In this document: piece by piece, positions 8,546 through 17,649 of the stretch
How the letters are laid out: every line of letters begins with the position of its first letter
How positions within the stretch are numbered: the stretch's first letter is position 1
Notes under the pieces: generated by a model
What the model was told of the DNA's origin: nothing
What the model saw: only the letters and a program-made list of their open reading frames with translations
Database searches by the model: none
Made by a program: the position numbers and the translations under genes
NCBI RefSeq assembly: GCF_028309625.1
Contig: NZ_JAQMHR010000002.1
Span: 62,001 to 126,000, forward strand
DNA: 64,000 nucleotides
Source: Trichococcus sp. K1Tr
GTDB taxonomy: Bacteria > Bacillota > Bacilli > Lactobacillales > Aerococcaceae
Reading direction: 5' to 3'

Positions 8546-9295
8546 ATGGATAATCAATTCGATCCCAATAACAAGATCATTCAACTACTCCTTAGGGGTA
8601 TGGGCATGGAAGACAACGGCAAACCTGAAGAGGCGAGCTTGCTGTTTATTAAAGCCTGGAGTGAAGCAACAGACGACTTTGAAAAATTTATTGCAGCTTA
8701 TTATGTGGCCCGAGATCAAAAAAATAGTTCAGACAAATTAAAATGGTTCGAAACATCTTTGCAGTTTGCGTTAAAACTGAATGATGCTGCAGTTAAGAGC
8801 GCTTTTCCATCGTTATATTTGAACATTGCTAAATGCTATGAGGAGTTATCCGATCCTGACAAAGCAAAAAAGAATCTTGACTTATCAAATTCGTATAAGC
8901 TTGCGCCTTCTGATCCAGGCCCTTTTTTTCATGGGACAAAAGTAGATTTGCAGGTTGGGGATCTGTTGACAGCAAAAGAGGAATCGAATTACAAATCCGG
9001 ACTTAAAATGAACCACATTTATTTCACGGCCTTGATTAGCGGTGCGGGACTTGCAGCCGCATTAGCAAAAGGCGATGGAAGTGGACGTGTTTATATTGTA
9101 GAGCCGACAGGGAAATTTGAAAACGACCCGAATGTTACAGACAAGAAATTCCCGGGAAATCTGACACGGTCCTATCGCTCCCAAGCGCCATTAAAAATTG
9201 TTGGCGAAGCAACAGATTGGTTGAGACAAACGCCAGAGGAACTTCGTCTGTGGCGTGAAAAGTTGGCTAATAATAAAGGGGAGATTATTAATTGA
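8546..9295 (+). CDS. arr: TPR-like domain fused to rifampin ADP-ribosyltransferase (Arr)
   Basis: A 249-residue protein. Residues 125-249 match the Arr family closely: GPFFHGTK (with His129), VGDLLTA, NHIYFTAL, VYIVEPTGKFENDPN, KFPGNLTRSYRS and PLKIVGEATDW. Arr inactivates rifampin by ADP-ribosylating its C23 hydroxyl with NAD+. Classical Arr proteins are about 140 residues and start at this point. Here about 120 extra residues precede it and look like two or three TPR-type helical hairpins (AYYVARDQKNSSDKLKWFETSLQFA, YLNIAKCYEELSDPDKAKKNL). The natural substrate may be a protein rather than the drug. A TTAAGAGGTGAAATAAG ribosome site precedes the ATG. Confidence 0.85.
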   Translation: MDNQFDPNNKIIQLLLRGMGMEDNGKPEEASLLFIKAWSEATDDFEKFIAAYYVARDQKNSSDKLKWFETSLQFALKLNDAAVKSAFPSLYLNIAKCYEELSDPDKAKKNLDLSNSYKLAPSDPGPFFHGTKVDLQVGDLLTAKEESNYKSGLKMNHIYFTALISGAGLAAALAKGDGSGRVYIVEPTGKFENDPNVTDKKFPGNLTRSYRSQAPLKIVGEATDWLRQTPEELRLWREKLANNKGEIIN

Positions 9296-9312
9296 GGAGT
9301 CAACATGGTGGC

Positions 9313-9341
9313 GCCTGAATTTATGAATTCGGCTTTTTAAA
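9313..9341 (+). terminator. Likely terminator of the arr-like gene
   Basis: GCC-GAATT and AATTC-GGC, around a TATG loop and with one mismatch, are followed by TTTTT, just after the stop codon. Confidence 0.55.
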
Positions 9342-9464
9342 ACAACAATCTTTTTCATGTCCTAAATTGCGGAGGGACCCTGATAGTTTTTTGGGGGCAG
9401 AAATGTTAAAATTCGATTAATAGTAAGTATCGTTTGTGCATGAAATTACGGGAGGGGTTTGGGA

Positions 9465-11177
9465 ATGGATAACGCAAAAAATAAAAAAGATTTACGCATC
9501 AACAGCTTCGTTTATGATGGGGTTGTGAAATCGCCGAACCGTGCGATGTTGCGCGCGACAGGTATGCATGACGAAGACTTTAAAAAGCCTATGGTCGGAG
9601 TGATCAGTACTTGGGCTGAGAATACACCTTGCAATATTCACTTGAACGACCTAGCTGCAATCGCAAAAGACGGCATCAAGAAGCAGCGCGGGTGGCCGAT
9701 CCAGTTTACGACAGTGACCGTTTCGGATGGCATCGCGATGGGGACGCCGGGGATGAGCTATTCGTTGCCTTCGCGCGATCTGATTGCGGACTCGATCGAA
9801 ATTGCGGTTGGCGGCCAGAATCTGGATGCATTCATCAGCATCGGCGGCTGCGACAAGAACATGCCGGGCTCTGTCATTGCAATGGCCAATGCGAACATTC
9901 CATCCATTTTTGTTTATGGGGGCACGATTGCTCCGGGGCAAGATGAGGATGGCAACGACATCGACCTCGTATCCGTTTTTGAAGCCATCGGAAAGTGGAA
10001 CAATGGCGAAATGACGGAAGAAGAAGTACGGGCGATCGAATGCAATGCCTGTCCTGGACCAGGGGCTTGCGGCGGTATGTATACGGCCAACACAATGGCA
10101 TCGGCGATCGAAACAATGGGACTGAGCTTGCCGGGATCATCGTCAAACCCTGCTGCAACCGGTGATAAATTGAAAGATGTCTTCGAGGCAGGCGAAGCGA
10201 TCATCGGTTTGATCGAAAAAAATATCCGTCCGCGTGACATCATCACGCGTAAATCTCTGGAGAATGCCGTGGTGATCACGATGGCATTGGGCGGATCGAC
10301 CAACGCCATCTTGCATATATTGGCGATTGCCCATGCCGCTGAGGTGGACTTTGCGATTGAGGACTTCAATGATATCCAAAAACGGGTACCGCATTTGGCA
10401 AATCTGAAACCTTCGGGAAAATATGTCTTCCAAGATCTATACAATGTCGGAGGGGTCCCCGCTGTTCAAAAATATTTGCTTGATAACGGCTTGCTGCACG
10501 GCGACTGTTTGACCGTAACCGGAAAGACGCTGGCGGAAAACTTGGAAAACGTGGCGCCTTTAGCAGAAGGCCAGGACGTGGTTATGACACTTGAGAATCC
10601 GAAACGTAAGGATGGTCCATTGATTGTCTTGAAAGGCAATCTTGCTCCTGATGGCGCTGTCGTAAAAGTTTCCGGACTGAAGGAACGACGCCACGAAGGG
10701 CCAGCGAAGGTTTTCAACACCGAAGAAGCGGCAATCGATGCGACTCTGAACGGGGAGATTGTTGAAGGCGATGTGGTGGTTGTCCGCTTTGTCGGGCCAA
10801 AAGGTGGGCCAGGTATGCCGGAAATGTTGTCCTTATCGAGCATTATTTCCGGAAAAGGCATCAAAGTCTGCCTGATTACAGATGGCCGTTTTTCAGGCGG
10901 TTCACACGGATTCGTGGTTGGGCATGTCGCACCGGAGGCACAAGACGGCGGCCCGATTGCCTTGCTGGAAACGAATGATACGGTCATCATTGACCAGGAT
11001 ACGCGTGAGTTGACGATGAAAGTATCCGATGAAGAGTTGGCTAAGCGACGCGAAAAACTGGTATTGCCGCCTTTGAGATCACGCGGAGTCCTCGGAAAAT
11101 ACGCACATATCGTATCATCCGCATCGAAAGGCGCCGTCACCGACTTCTTCAACCGCAATCCATTTGAGGAAAAATAA
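9465..11177 (+). CDS. ilvD: Dihydroxy-acid dehydratase IlvD
   Basis: A 570-residue cytoplasmic Fe-S enzyme. It dehydrates 2,3-dihydroxy-isovalerate and -methylvalerate to the 2-oxo acids in valine/isoleucine and pantothenate synthesis. The cluster and Mg2+ site motifs are plain: [23 protein letters not shown] and [16 protein letters not shown]. The C-terminal [20 protein letters not shown] is also diagnostic. The ATG at 9465 has GGGAGGGG eight bases before it; a TTG two codons upstream is less likely. No other ilv or leu gene is in the window, so it is separated from the rest of its pathway. A DUF59-type gene follows directly. Confidence 0.96.
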   Translation: MDNAKNKKDLRINSFVYDGVVKSPNRAMLRATGMHDEDFKKPMVGVISTWAENTPCNIHLNDLAAIAKDGIKKQRGWPIQFTTVTVSDGIAMGTPGMSYSLPSRDLIADSIEIAVGGQNLDAFISIGGCDKNMPGSVIAMANANIPSIFVYGGTIAPGQDEDGNDIDLVSVFEAIGKWNNGEMTEEEVRAIECNACPGPGACGGMYTANTMASAIETMGLSLPGSSSNPAATGDKLKDVFEAGEAIIGLIEKNIRPRDIITRKSLENAVVITMALGGSTNAILHILAIAHAAEVDFAIEDFNDIQKRVPHLANLKPSGKYVFQDLYNVGGVPAVQKYLLDNGLLHGDCLTVTGKTLAENLENVAPLAEGQDVVMTLENPKRKDGPLIVLKGNLAPDGAVVKVSGLKERRHEGPAKVFNTEEAAIDATLNGEIVEGDVVVVRFVGPKGGPGMPEMLSLSSIISGKGIKVCLITDGRFSGGSHGFVVGHVAPEAQDGGPIALLETNDTVIIDQDTRELTMKVSDEELAKRREKLVLPPLRSRGVLGKYAHIVSSASKGAVTDFFNRNPFEEK

Positions 11178-11193
11178 AGGAGGGTGCCGCATA

Positions 11194-11538
11194 GTGGAAA
11201 AGGGCATCACATATACTGGTCAAGCGGGCCAGCACAAGGAAGAACTGGAAGAAAAACTGATGAACATCATGGATACGGAAATCGGCCTCGATATCGTCAA
11301 TCTCGGATTGATTTATGGCATCGACCTGGATGACGACGAGGCTTGCACTGTCCGATTAACCTTCACAGGCGCTGGCTGCTCTTGTTCGGAGCATATTTTA
11401 AAGGGCGTCCATGAACAGCTTGAGTCGCTAGGTTTCATCAATGAGGTCATAATCAAGATCGTGTGGAGTCCCGCCTGGGTGTTGGATCGCATCACCCGCT
11501 ACGGCCGCATTTCTCTCGGAATCAATCCAGGCAGATAA
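11194..11538 (+). CDS. DUF59/MIP18-type metal-sulfur cluster assembly protein
   Basis: A 114-residue protein. It contains the DUF59 (PaaD/SufT-like) core: IMDTEIGLDIVNLGLIYGIDLDDD, VRLTFTGAGCSC and IVWSPAWVLDRITR. Members help load Fe-S clusters onto client enzymes. The GTG at 11194 is chosen because AAAGGAGGG lies about nine bases upstream. The gene begins 16 bases after ilvD and shares its terminator. Since IlvD needs an Fe-S cluster, a dedicated maturation role is a reasonable inference. Confidence 0.8.
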   Translation: MEKGITYTGQAGQHKEELEEKLMNIMDTEIGLDIVNLGLIYGIDLDDDEACTVRLTFTGAGCSCSEHILKGVHEQLESLGFINEVIIKIVWSPAWVLDRITRYGRISLGINPGR

Positions 11539-11542
11539 GAAA

Positions 11543-11592
11543 AAGGATCGGAACAAAGTGTTTTTGATACACTTTGTTCCAATCCTTTTTTT
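11543..11592 (+). terminator. Strong terminator of the ilvD operon
   Basis: AAGGATcGGAACAAAGTGT pairs with ACACTTTGTTCCaATCCTT across a seven-base loop and is followed by TTTTT. It also faces the oppositely oriented AIM24 gene. Confidence 0.9.
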
Positions 11593-11633
11593 GAATGAAC
11601 GCAAGTATTGCTGGATTCGTAAACGACTTTCTT

Positions 11634-12395
11634 TTATCGAAGAACGGGTGCCATCAGAACTTTGCCTGTTCCGCGATAGACGTTAACCAAACCTTCGCCG
11701 GATGCGGCTGAACCTAGGAGTGTCTGGCCCGATCTTGATACTGTAAATTCCAGGCTGCCGGACCAAGCAATCGCCATATTTCCATCAATCTTCAATTCAT
11801 CATTTTCCAGCTCTATTTCTATCAGTTCTTCTCTCGGTACATACGATTCAAGTGCGACAATTCCTCCACCAGAAAGACCTAGGTTGAAAAGACCTTCTCC
11901 GCCCATTGCAACAGAAGAAAGGTTAGACCTCATAACGGCTTTATGGTTCAATTCTGAATCACAAGCCAAAAACAATCCATCTTCAATCACTATTGAGCCA
12001 TTCCAGTCATCGACATCAATAAGCAAAATATGCTTGTAGGTCGGTTCTAATACCAGTTTGCCGGTTCCGGTGTACTCAGGCTTAATTGCGGATTCATTAG
12101 TGACTTTCCCTCGAAGAGCTTTTCCAAAAAAATCGCCCACGCCTTTAATTCCTGTTGTAGCACTGACATTCCCCACCATCCACTGCATAGCTCCTGACTG
12201 GACGGTAATGTCGGAACGACTGACATCGCACACCAGCTGTCTTCTTCTGACGTTCATTTCAGAAGCGTAGTAGGCGGCTTGAGCTGTCAGATGATCGACA
12301 CTCAAATCTTTTAAATATTCCACTACTTTAAAAGCTCCCATCTCTTCGACAATCTTCACATCATTGTTATCTTCGAAATTTCTTACTTTAAACAT
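11634..12395 (-). CDS. AIM24 family protein
   Basis: A 253-residue protein of the AIM24 family (beta-helical, TRAP-like fold). Recognised by VCDVSRSDITVQSGAMQWMVGNV, GTGKLVLEPTYKHILLIDVD, FLACDSELNHKAV and GGEGLFNLGLSGGGIVALES. It has no signal peptide. Bacterial members have no firmly established biochemical role. It is a single gene with a GAAGGAAAACG ribosome site, convergent with the ilvD operon. Confidence 0.8.
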   Translation of the reverse strand: MFKVRNFEDNNDVKIVEEMGAFKVVEYLKDLSVDHLTAQAAYYASEMNVRRRQLVCDVSRSDITVQSGAMQWMVGNVSATTGIKGVGDFFGKALRGKVTNESAIKPEYTGTGKLVLEPTYKHILLIDVDDWNGSIVIEDGLFLACDSELNHKAVMRSNLSSVAMGGEGLFNLGLSGGGIVALESYVPREELIEIELENDELKIDGNMAIAWSGSLEFTVSRSGQTLLGSAASGEGLVNVYRGTGKVLMAPVLR

Positions 12396-12574
12396 ATTCG
12401 TTTTCCTTCTTTCTTTTACAGAATCAATAGTTGTTTCTGATCAATAAAGGCTTATTCAATTTTGCTGTATCATTGTCCATTATTATAACACTATTTTGAT
12501 TTGCTCCCAATATCTAGACGGGTGTTGATAAATGAATGGAAGAGGAACGCTTATGTTGCTATCCGTAGAAGCAG

Positions 12575-12605
12575 AAAAGTCTTGACTCTCAGAGCCAAGA
12601 CTTTT
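12575..12605. terminator. Bidirectional hairpin terminator
   Basis: AAAAGTCTTG and CAAGACTTTT flank a short loop. It lies downstream of fabV on the minus strand. Confidence 0.75.
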
Positions 12606-12650
12606 CATTCATTATTGCGGATAAAGGTTGAGAGGTGTCACCAAAATAGC

Positions 12651-13847
12651 TTAATATTCCAATGCCTTCAAATCTTCAATCGTAACCTCTTGCTCAACAT
12701 AGCCATCAACCATGAACCCACTTAAAATTGAAAACTCTTTATAAAGGATGTCATATGCTGCTATTTCGGTATTGAAATTCTCTTTGTTCAATTGTTGGAT
12801 CAGTGCCTTCGTTTTAGCTTGCGTATCGCTGTCAAGTTCCCAGCTATCCGGTCTCAGGCGGCCAGCTTCGTCATACTCAGCGTTAGTACCATAAACCATG
12901 TCGCGATAGATGCGGTCGATGTGCATGATCGGTGTTTCGTGGGTGCCTTTTTCCGTCATGACTTTGTAAAGACCGATGCAATAAACAGGGAAGAAAGGAA
13001 TCACTGAGCTTGCTTTAGTGGTCACGGCAGTAGCCACCACAATCTGGGCTTTTCCGTTGATGTCAGCCAACAACGCATTGATAGTCTTCGCCTTTTCATC
13101 ACAGTCTGCTTTAGCAAGACCAAGGGTGCCGCCACCGTAGTAAGGACGGTTCAGCTCTGTTCCCAAATAAGAGTAATTGGTCGTCAGAACCCCGTCAGCC
13201 AATACATCTGCTTCCTTCAACGCTTCCATCCATAGCTGCCAGTCTTCGCCACCCATAACTTTAAGCGTACCGGCGATTTCTTCCTCTGTTGCAGGTTCCA
13301 ACGTTTCCGTATAGAAATCCTGATTTTGCATATTGATATTAGGGCCAACCACTGGCTCCCCAAGGGCTTTGATTGCGGAAGTGTACGTTTCTCCGGTATC
13401 GGGATCTGTCCTTCTGCCGCTTGCCAAGCTATAAACGACCAGGTCCACTTTGCCCCCGAACTCGTTCTTGATATACTCGATGACTTCTTGCTTGCTTTCG
13501 TGGCTGAAGGCGTCCTGCACAAAGTTTTTGGCGATCAGGCCTTCTTTTTCGGCAGCCTCACGGAAAGCGATATTGTTGTACCAGCCGGCTGTGCCGAGAT
13601 TCCGCTCATTTTTCGGTCCTTTTTCGAAAGAAACGCCGATTGTATCTGCTCCCGCACCGAAGGCCAGGCTGATCCGAGTGGCTAAACCGTAGCTTGATGA
13701 AGCACCAATGATCAATACCTTTTTCGGACCTGCAAAAGTTCCTTTGTTTTTTACATAGTCGATTTCATTCAATACTTCCTGCTTGCATCCAAGCGGGTTT
13801 ACACCAAGGGCCACATTTCCCCGTATATTTTGTTTAAATTCCAACAT
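12651..13847 (-). CDS. fabV: Enoyl-[acyl-carrier-protein]/trans-2-enoyl-CoA reductase FabV
   Basis: A 398-residue enzyme, the standard FabV length. It reduces trans-2-enoyl thioesters with NADH in fatty-acid elongation and is intrinsically triclosan-tolerant. The nucleotide site reads [32 protein letters not shown]. The catalytic Tyr/Lys region reads [28 protein letters not shown], giving the family's Y-X8-K spacing. A GGAGGAAAATC ribosome site precedes the ATG. It is a single transcription unit. Confidence 0.95.
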   Translation of the reverse strand: [398 protein letters not shown]

Positions 13848-13974
13848 GTTTGATTTTCCTCCATTAAAATGTCATAAGAATATAATACCAGAAAAATGTT
13901 CTCAAGAATAAATTATATGCCAAAATTTCGAGCATAAGTTAGCTGTTTGTGTTACCAGTTGATAGGGCAGTTTT

Positions 13975-14003
13975 TTTACATAGGAAAATATGCGCTGTAT
14001 AAT
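13975..14003 (+). promoter_or_regulatory. Sigma-A promoter of the cupredoxin gene
   Basis: TTTACA and TATAAT are separated by 17 bases. The 5' leader (about 75 bases) contains AAAGCC and GGCTTTTTT (about 14020-14060), which could form a weak attenuator-like hairpin. Confidence 0.75.
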
Positions 14004-14084
14004 GAACATGCGGAGTGTTCAAAGCCCATTAAAGTATATGTTGTTCTGGTAGGCTTTTTTAAAGGAAAGGGGGAAGGAACTATC

Positions 14085-14447
14085 ATGATGAAAAAAGTAT
14101 TTAGCGCATTCCTGATGCTATTTTTTGCGGTTGTGTTTACTTCTTGCTCATCAAACACGGAAAATTCAACTGATGCCACAAACAGTCAAACACCTGCAGT
14201 AAGCATCGAAAATTCTTCTTTTAAACCCTCGAATATCACTGTACGAAAAGGCGCTGTAGTGGAATGGACGAATAACGACACTACTGTTCACAACATCAAA
14301 GCAACTGCATTCAACTCTCCAGATTTGGAAAAAGGAGAAACATTTGAATTTACATTTGTAACAGCGGGAACTTATGATTATTCTTGCGGGATACATCCAA
14401 CAATGAAAGGGAAAATCATAGTAGTTGAAAATAAATCGACTTATTGA
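14085..14447 (+). CDS. Cupredoxin-domain lipoprotein
   Basis: A 120-residue exported lipoprotein: charged MMKK start, hydrophobic core, and lipobox-like VFTSC. The mature part is a plastocyanin/azurin-like fold (VSIENSSFKPSNITVRKGAVVEWTNNDTTVHNI). It has an intact type-1 copper site: the His of VHNIK and the Cys, His and Met of CGIHPTM. It may carry electrons or buffer copper at the cell surface. The ATG at 14085 is chosen for the AAAGGGGGAAGG ribosome site and the lipoprotein signal; the frame is open for 46 codons upstream, but these lack a ribosome site. A second ATG follows directly. Confidence 0.8.
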   Translation: MMKKVFSAFLMLFFAVVFTSCSSNTENSTDATNSQTPAVSIENSSFKPSNITVRKGAVVEWTNNDTTVHNIKATAFNSPDLEKGETFEFTFVTAGTYDYSCGIHPTMKGKIIVVENKSTY

Positions 14448-14510
14448 TTCTTTTCAAAGGGAGAAGGAAGATGTTCTAACGGGTATTGCTGAGGAGTTTT
14501 TGTATCGAAA

Positions 14511-14570
14511 CCTAAAAAAGAATAGAATCGACAAAGCGGAAAGCGCATAGTGACGGGCTTTCCGTTTTTC
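14511..14570 (+). repeat. Dispersed terminator-bearing repeat, copy B
   Basis: Shares AAAAAAGAATAGAATCGA-, AAAGCGGAAAG-, CATAGTGACGGGCTTTCCG and the T-run with copies A, C and D. It ends the cupredoxin gene. Hairpin at about 14533-14569. Confidence 0.6.
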
Positions 14571-14585
14571 TTTTGCATTTCGGAA

Positions 14586-14630
14586 AAAAAAGAAGCCAGG
14601 ATCCCTAAACGGACCTTGGCCTTTCTTTTT
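14586..14630. terminator. Hairpin terminator between the cupredoxin gene and rluF
   Basis: AAAGAAGCCAGG and CCTTGGCCTTTCTTTTT pair imperfectly. A run of T/A on either side suits both directions. Confidence 0.5.
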
Positions 14631-14687
14631 GCGGAATATGGAAATAACTGAGGAAGTTGTGGCAGAGGCTACTCTAATCCTCTAGTT

Positions 14688-15395
14688 TTACCATTCTTTA
14701 GGTTCGTAGTTTAACTCTTGGAATAACTGCGACTTTTCCTTCTTGGACAGGTAGCGCCATTGTCCCACAGGAAGATTGTCCAACTGGATATTCATGATGC
14801 GGATTCTTTGCAATCGGTAAACGTTGTATCCCAATTCTTCGCACATGCGGCGGATTTGACGGTTGAGTCCTTGGGTTAAGATGATTTTAAAATCATATTT
14901 TGATAGTTGCTCCACTTTGCAAGGCAAGGTGACCGTATCCAATATTTTGACACCTTCTGACATCTGCTTCAAGAATTCAGGAGTGATGGGGCGGTCCACG
15001 GAAACAATGTATTCCTTCTCATGCTGGTTCTCGGAACGCAATATTTCATTGACGATATCGCCGTCATTCGTGAGCAGGATCAAGCCCTCGGAATCTTTAT
15101 CGAGGCGCCCAATATGGAAAACCCGGAAGGGATGGTTGACCAAATCGACAATATTTCCCTTGACGCCTTTTTCGGTCGTGCTCGTGATGCCGACCGGTTT
15201 GTTCAAGGCAATGTAGACATTGTTACGGGCTACGAAAAGCTGGTTGCCGTTTACGCGAACATCATCACCCGGCTCGACTTGGCTGCCGATCGTTGCCCGC
15301 TTTCCATTAATCGTTACACGCCCCTCAGTAATCAGCTTGTCGGCGCCTCGTCTGGAGGCTTGGCCTGCTTCACTTATAAATTTATTAATACGCAT
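14688..15395 (-). CDS. rluF: 23S rRNA pseudouridine synthase, RluF-like (RsuA family)
   Basis: A 235-residue enzyme. Residues 1-48 form an S4 RNA-binding domain ([22 protein letters not shown]). The catalytic domain contains the RsuA-family motif [19 protein letters not shown] with the active-site Asp, and the C-terminal [28 protein letters not shown]. The [13 protein letters not shown] stretch fits RluF (U2604) better than RluB. It acts on 23S rRNA in the cytoplasm. A GGAAGTG ribosome site precedes the ATG; it is a single gene. Confidence 0.85.
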   Translation of the reverse strand: MRINKFISEAGQASRRGADKLITEGRVTINGKRATIGSQVEPGDDVRVNGNQLFVARNNVYIALNKPVGITSTTEKGVKGNIVDLVNHPFRVFHIGRLDKDSEGLILLTNDGDIVNEILRSENQHEKEYIVSVDRPITPEFLKQMSEGVKILDTVTLPCKVEQLSKYDFKIILTQGLNRQIRRMCEELGYNVYRLQRIRIMNIQLDNLPVGQWRYLSKKEKSQLFQELNYEPKEW

Positions 15396-15541
15396 GTGGA
15401 CACTTCCTTAATCCAAATATATTTTGTTCCTTACTTGGTTGAAAAACATCTAGGCGGACAGGTGACAATCAACAAAAAATAGCCGGATACTTGCGGAAAA
15501 CCGCAGCGTATTCGTCTACTTTTTATGATTCGCGCTTTTTG

Positions 15542-16282
15542 TCAATCGTAGTAAACTGCATCCAGGAACAGTCCGTGAGAAGGCACCGTCATCCCGGCAT
15601 CGCTTCTGATCCCGCTCTTGATGATGGCGTCAATATATTCCGGCTCCATCGTCCCGGCTCCGATTTCGAGGATCGTCCCCATCATGATCCGGACCATGTT
15701 GTAGAGGAAGCCTTCCCCTGTGAACGCGAAGTGCAGCAGATTGCCGTCTTGCTGGATCGTGATTTCATTGATGGTCCGGACCGTTGATTTTTTCGACTTC
15801 TTGAGTGAAGAGAAACCGAGGAAGTCATGGGCTCCGACAAGCTTGCTGCAAGCCTCATTCATTCTGTCGATATCAAGGTGTCCAGGGTAATGGTAGCTGT
15901 AGTGGCGCTCAAATGCGGAAGGCACGACATTATTCCAGACATGATAGCTGTATGTCTTTCCGACAGCATGATAGCGGGCATGGAACCTTTCCGGAACCTC
16001 CTCCAGCTCTTTGACGACAATGTCGCGCGGAAGATAACGGATCAGATGATCCTGCATCGCTGTCAAATCCATTTTGGATGTCGTCTTGAAATTGGCAACT
16101 TGCCCTCGTGCGTGGGTGCCAGCATCCGTCCGGCCCGAGCCGATGATTTCGATCTCTTCTCCCGTCATTGCCGACAGGATATTCTCTATTTTGCCTTGAA
16201 TGGTTTTGTCCGAATCCCCAAGCCTTTGCCAGCCCAGGTATCTGCCGCCATCATACTCGATCGTCATTTTTATATTTCTCAT
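15542..16282 (-). CDS. truA: tRNA pseudouridine(38-40) synthase TruA
   Basis: A 246-residue enzyme that isomerises U38-U40 in the anticodon stem-loop of tRNAs. Family landmarks are MTIEYDGGRYLGWQRL, the catalytic-Asp motif GSGRTDAGTHARGQVANF, RYHAVGKTYSYHVWN and LHFAFTGEGFLYNMVRIMMGT. The ATG at 16280-16282 is preferred: GGGAGATAAA lies just upstream and the protein then starts as the family does. The frame is open for 41 further codons without support. The upstream region carries a copy of the rgg promoter-region repeat. Confidence 0.95.
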   Translation of the reverse strand: MRNIKMTIEYDGGRYLGWQRLGDSDKTIQGKIENILSAMTGEEIEIIGSGRTDAGTHARGQVANFKTTSKMDLTAMQDHLIRYLPRDIVVKELEEVPERFHARYHAVGKTYSYHVWNNVVPSAFERHYSYHYPGHLDIDRMNEACSKLVGAHDFLGFSSLKKSKKSTVRTINEITIQQDGNLLHFAFTGEGFLYNMVRIMMGTILEIGAGTMEPEYIDAIIKSGIRSDAGMTVPSHGLFLDAVYYD

Positions 16283-16431
16283 TTTATCTCCCTTAAACAT
16301 CGAATTCTGAGCATTGTTACATGCTGTGTACTCCTGTATTATACCGAATATGGTTCCGATTTGGGGTGTTTTCGTGGAATCTTTAGATTTTTCAATCAGA
16401 TCCAATAGGCAAGTTTTTTATCAGTCCAATA

Positions 16432-16467
16432 TTTTTGTTCCGTATTGTTAACGTTTTTACTATTAAC
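16432..16467 (-). repeat. Inverted copy of a 36-bp block from the rgg upstream region
   Basis: Read on the minus strand, 34 of 36 bases equal 19023-19058 (both differences are transitions). A further 14-base block (TTTAGTTTAAACTA, 16490-16475 region) matches the rgg side with one mismatch. It lies between truA and the end of the ABC permease gene and points toward truA. Confidence 0.8.
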
Positions 16468-16512
16468 GAACTGATTAGTTTAAACTAAAATGACTTTTCC
16501 GCTCTTTTTCGA

Positions 16513-17649
16513 TCAAAATTTTTTGCGCCTTATTACAATACCAAACGATAAGCTGAAGAATATGGTTGCGTAAATGAGGAGGCATAGTACACCGTTCTGA
16601 AAGTTTAAGAAAGGATTGATTATCGGACTATTGTAATCGCTGAAGATCAGCACTTTATAGGGATCTGCATACGAGAATGGGAGCAGGTGAACGACATTTT
16701 TTAAAGAATCACTCTGCAGCAAAGGAGACTCAACCAGCAGAATGGATGACAATAGGATACCTGCATTAATGAGCAAACTCCCCGTGAATAGGGAGATAAA
16801 GAAGCTAAGGGACGACAGGAAAAGTATAAACAATAAGAATAACAGCAAGGATCTGCTGTTGAATGCGGTTACTGTCATTAAAGAGACGTCGACGCCATTT
16901 TGGGAATAAGCAATGGGGTAGCGGAAATCTCCTATCCCGTTCTGAAAAGCACTGATCGAAAAGGCAATGATCAGTGGGATTATCAACGATAATGTGACGA
17001 ATGCAGTGGCTGTTGAAACTTTTGCGAGGAAACTACTCCCTAATCTGTTGGGGACAAGATTAAAGAAATTGATGTGATTTTTTCTTTTCTCAAATGAATA
17101 GATATTTGCGAACAAAAGCGCGCAAAATGAGAAAATCAAAGAACTGGAAACAGTGCCGCTAAAAATCCGTGCGACGTAATTTAATGCGGGAGCAGAAGCT
17201 TGAAAGCTGTCATCTACTTTGTTTATATCGTTTTTCACTAGATTTTCAAGAATGAGGACTGCCTTCTGTTGCTCAATGATAGAGAGTCCGCTTAGGATTC
17301 CCGAGTCCATGTTTTGGAGCAACTTTTTTTCGTACTCGTATTCGGCCTTCATTCTTTCTTTATCCGTTCCTGAAATGAGAGCGTCAATGTAAGCTTTCAA
17401 CAGTTCATTCCGCTCAATGGTATCAGGCAAGATATGCGCTGCAGCAGGCTCTGATTCCATTTGTTTTTGTGCTTGTTCACCGTATTCCAAATTAGCTCGC
17501 AAGTATTGTAACTCATTCTCATATCGGTTTTCTTGAGCTGTGGTAAACAAAAAAAGCGGGATGGTGAAAATGAAGGTCAATAAGATGAAGCCGAAATAAT
17601 TTGCTTTCTCAGAAAAGATTTTTTTGCATTCGAAAAGTATTGTTTTCAT
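16513..17649 (-). CDS. ABC-2-type transporter permease
   Basis: A 378-residue membrane protein with one N-terminal transmembrane segment (FGFILLTFIFTIPLFLF), an extracellular loop of about 120 residues rich in charged helices, then five to six membrane segments. This is the topology of ABC-2 export permeases. It overlaps the ATPase gene upstream by four bases (ATGA-type coupling), so the two form one exporter. Its substrate is unknown; the small secreted protein gene upstream is a candidate, or it may protect against a peptide. Confidence 0.75.
   Translation of the reverse strand: MKTILFECKKIFSEKANYFGFILLTFIFTIPLFLFTTAQENRYENELQYLRANLEYGEQAQKQMESEPAAAHILPDTIERNELLKAYIDALISGTDKERMKAEYEYEKKLLQNMDSGILSGLSIIEQQKAVLILENLVKNDINKVDDSFQASAPALNYVARIFSGTVSSSLIFSFCALLFANIYSFEKRKNHINFFNLVPNRLGSSFLAKVSTATAFVTLSLIIPLIIAFSISAFQNGIGDFRYPIAYSQNGVDVSLMTVTAFNSRSLLLFLLFILFLSSLSFFISLFTGSLLINAGILLSSILLVESPLLQSDSLKNVVHLLPFSYADPYKVLIFSDYNSPIINPFLNFQNGVLCLLIYATIFFSLSFGIVIRRKKF

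Noticed and set aside
9296-9464. T-box leader before ilvD
   Set aside because: GGTGGCGCC looks suggestive but belongs to the small terminator hairpin after the arr-like gene; no specifier stem is present.
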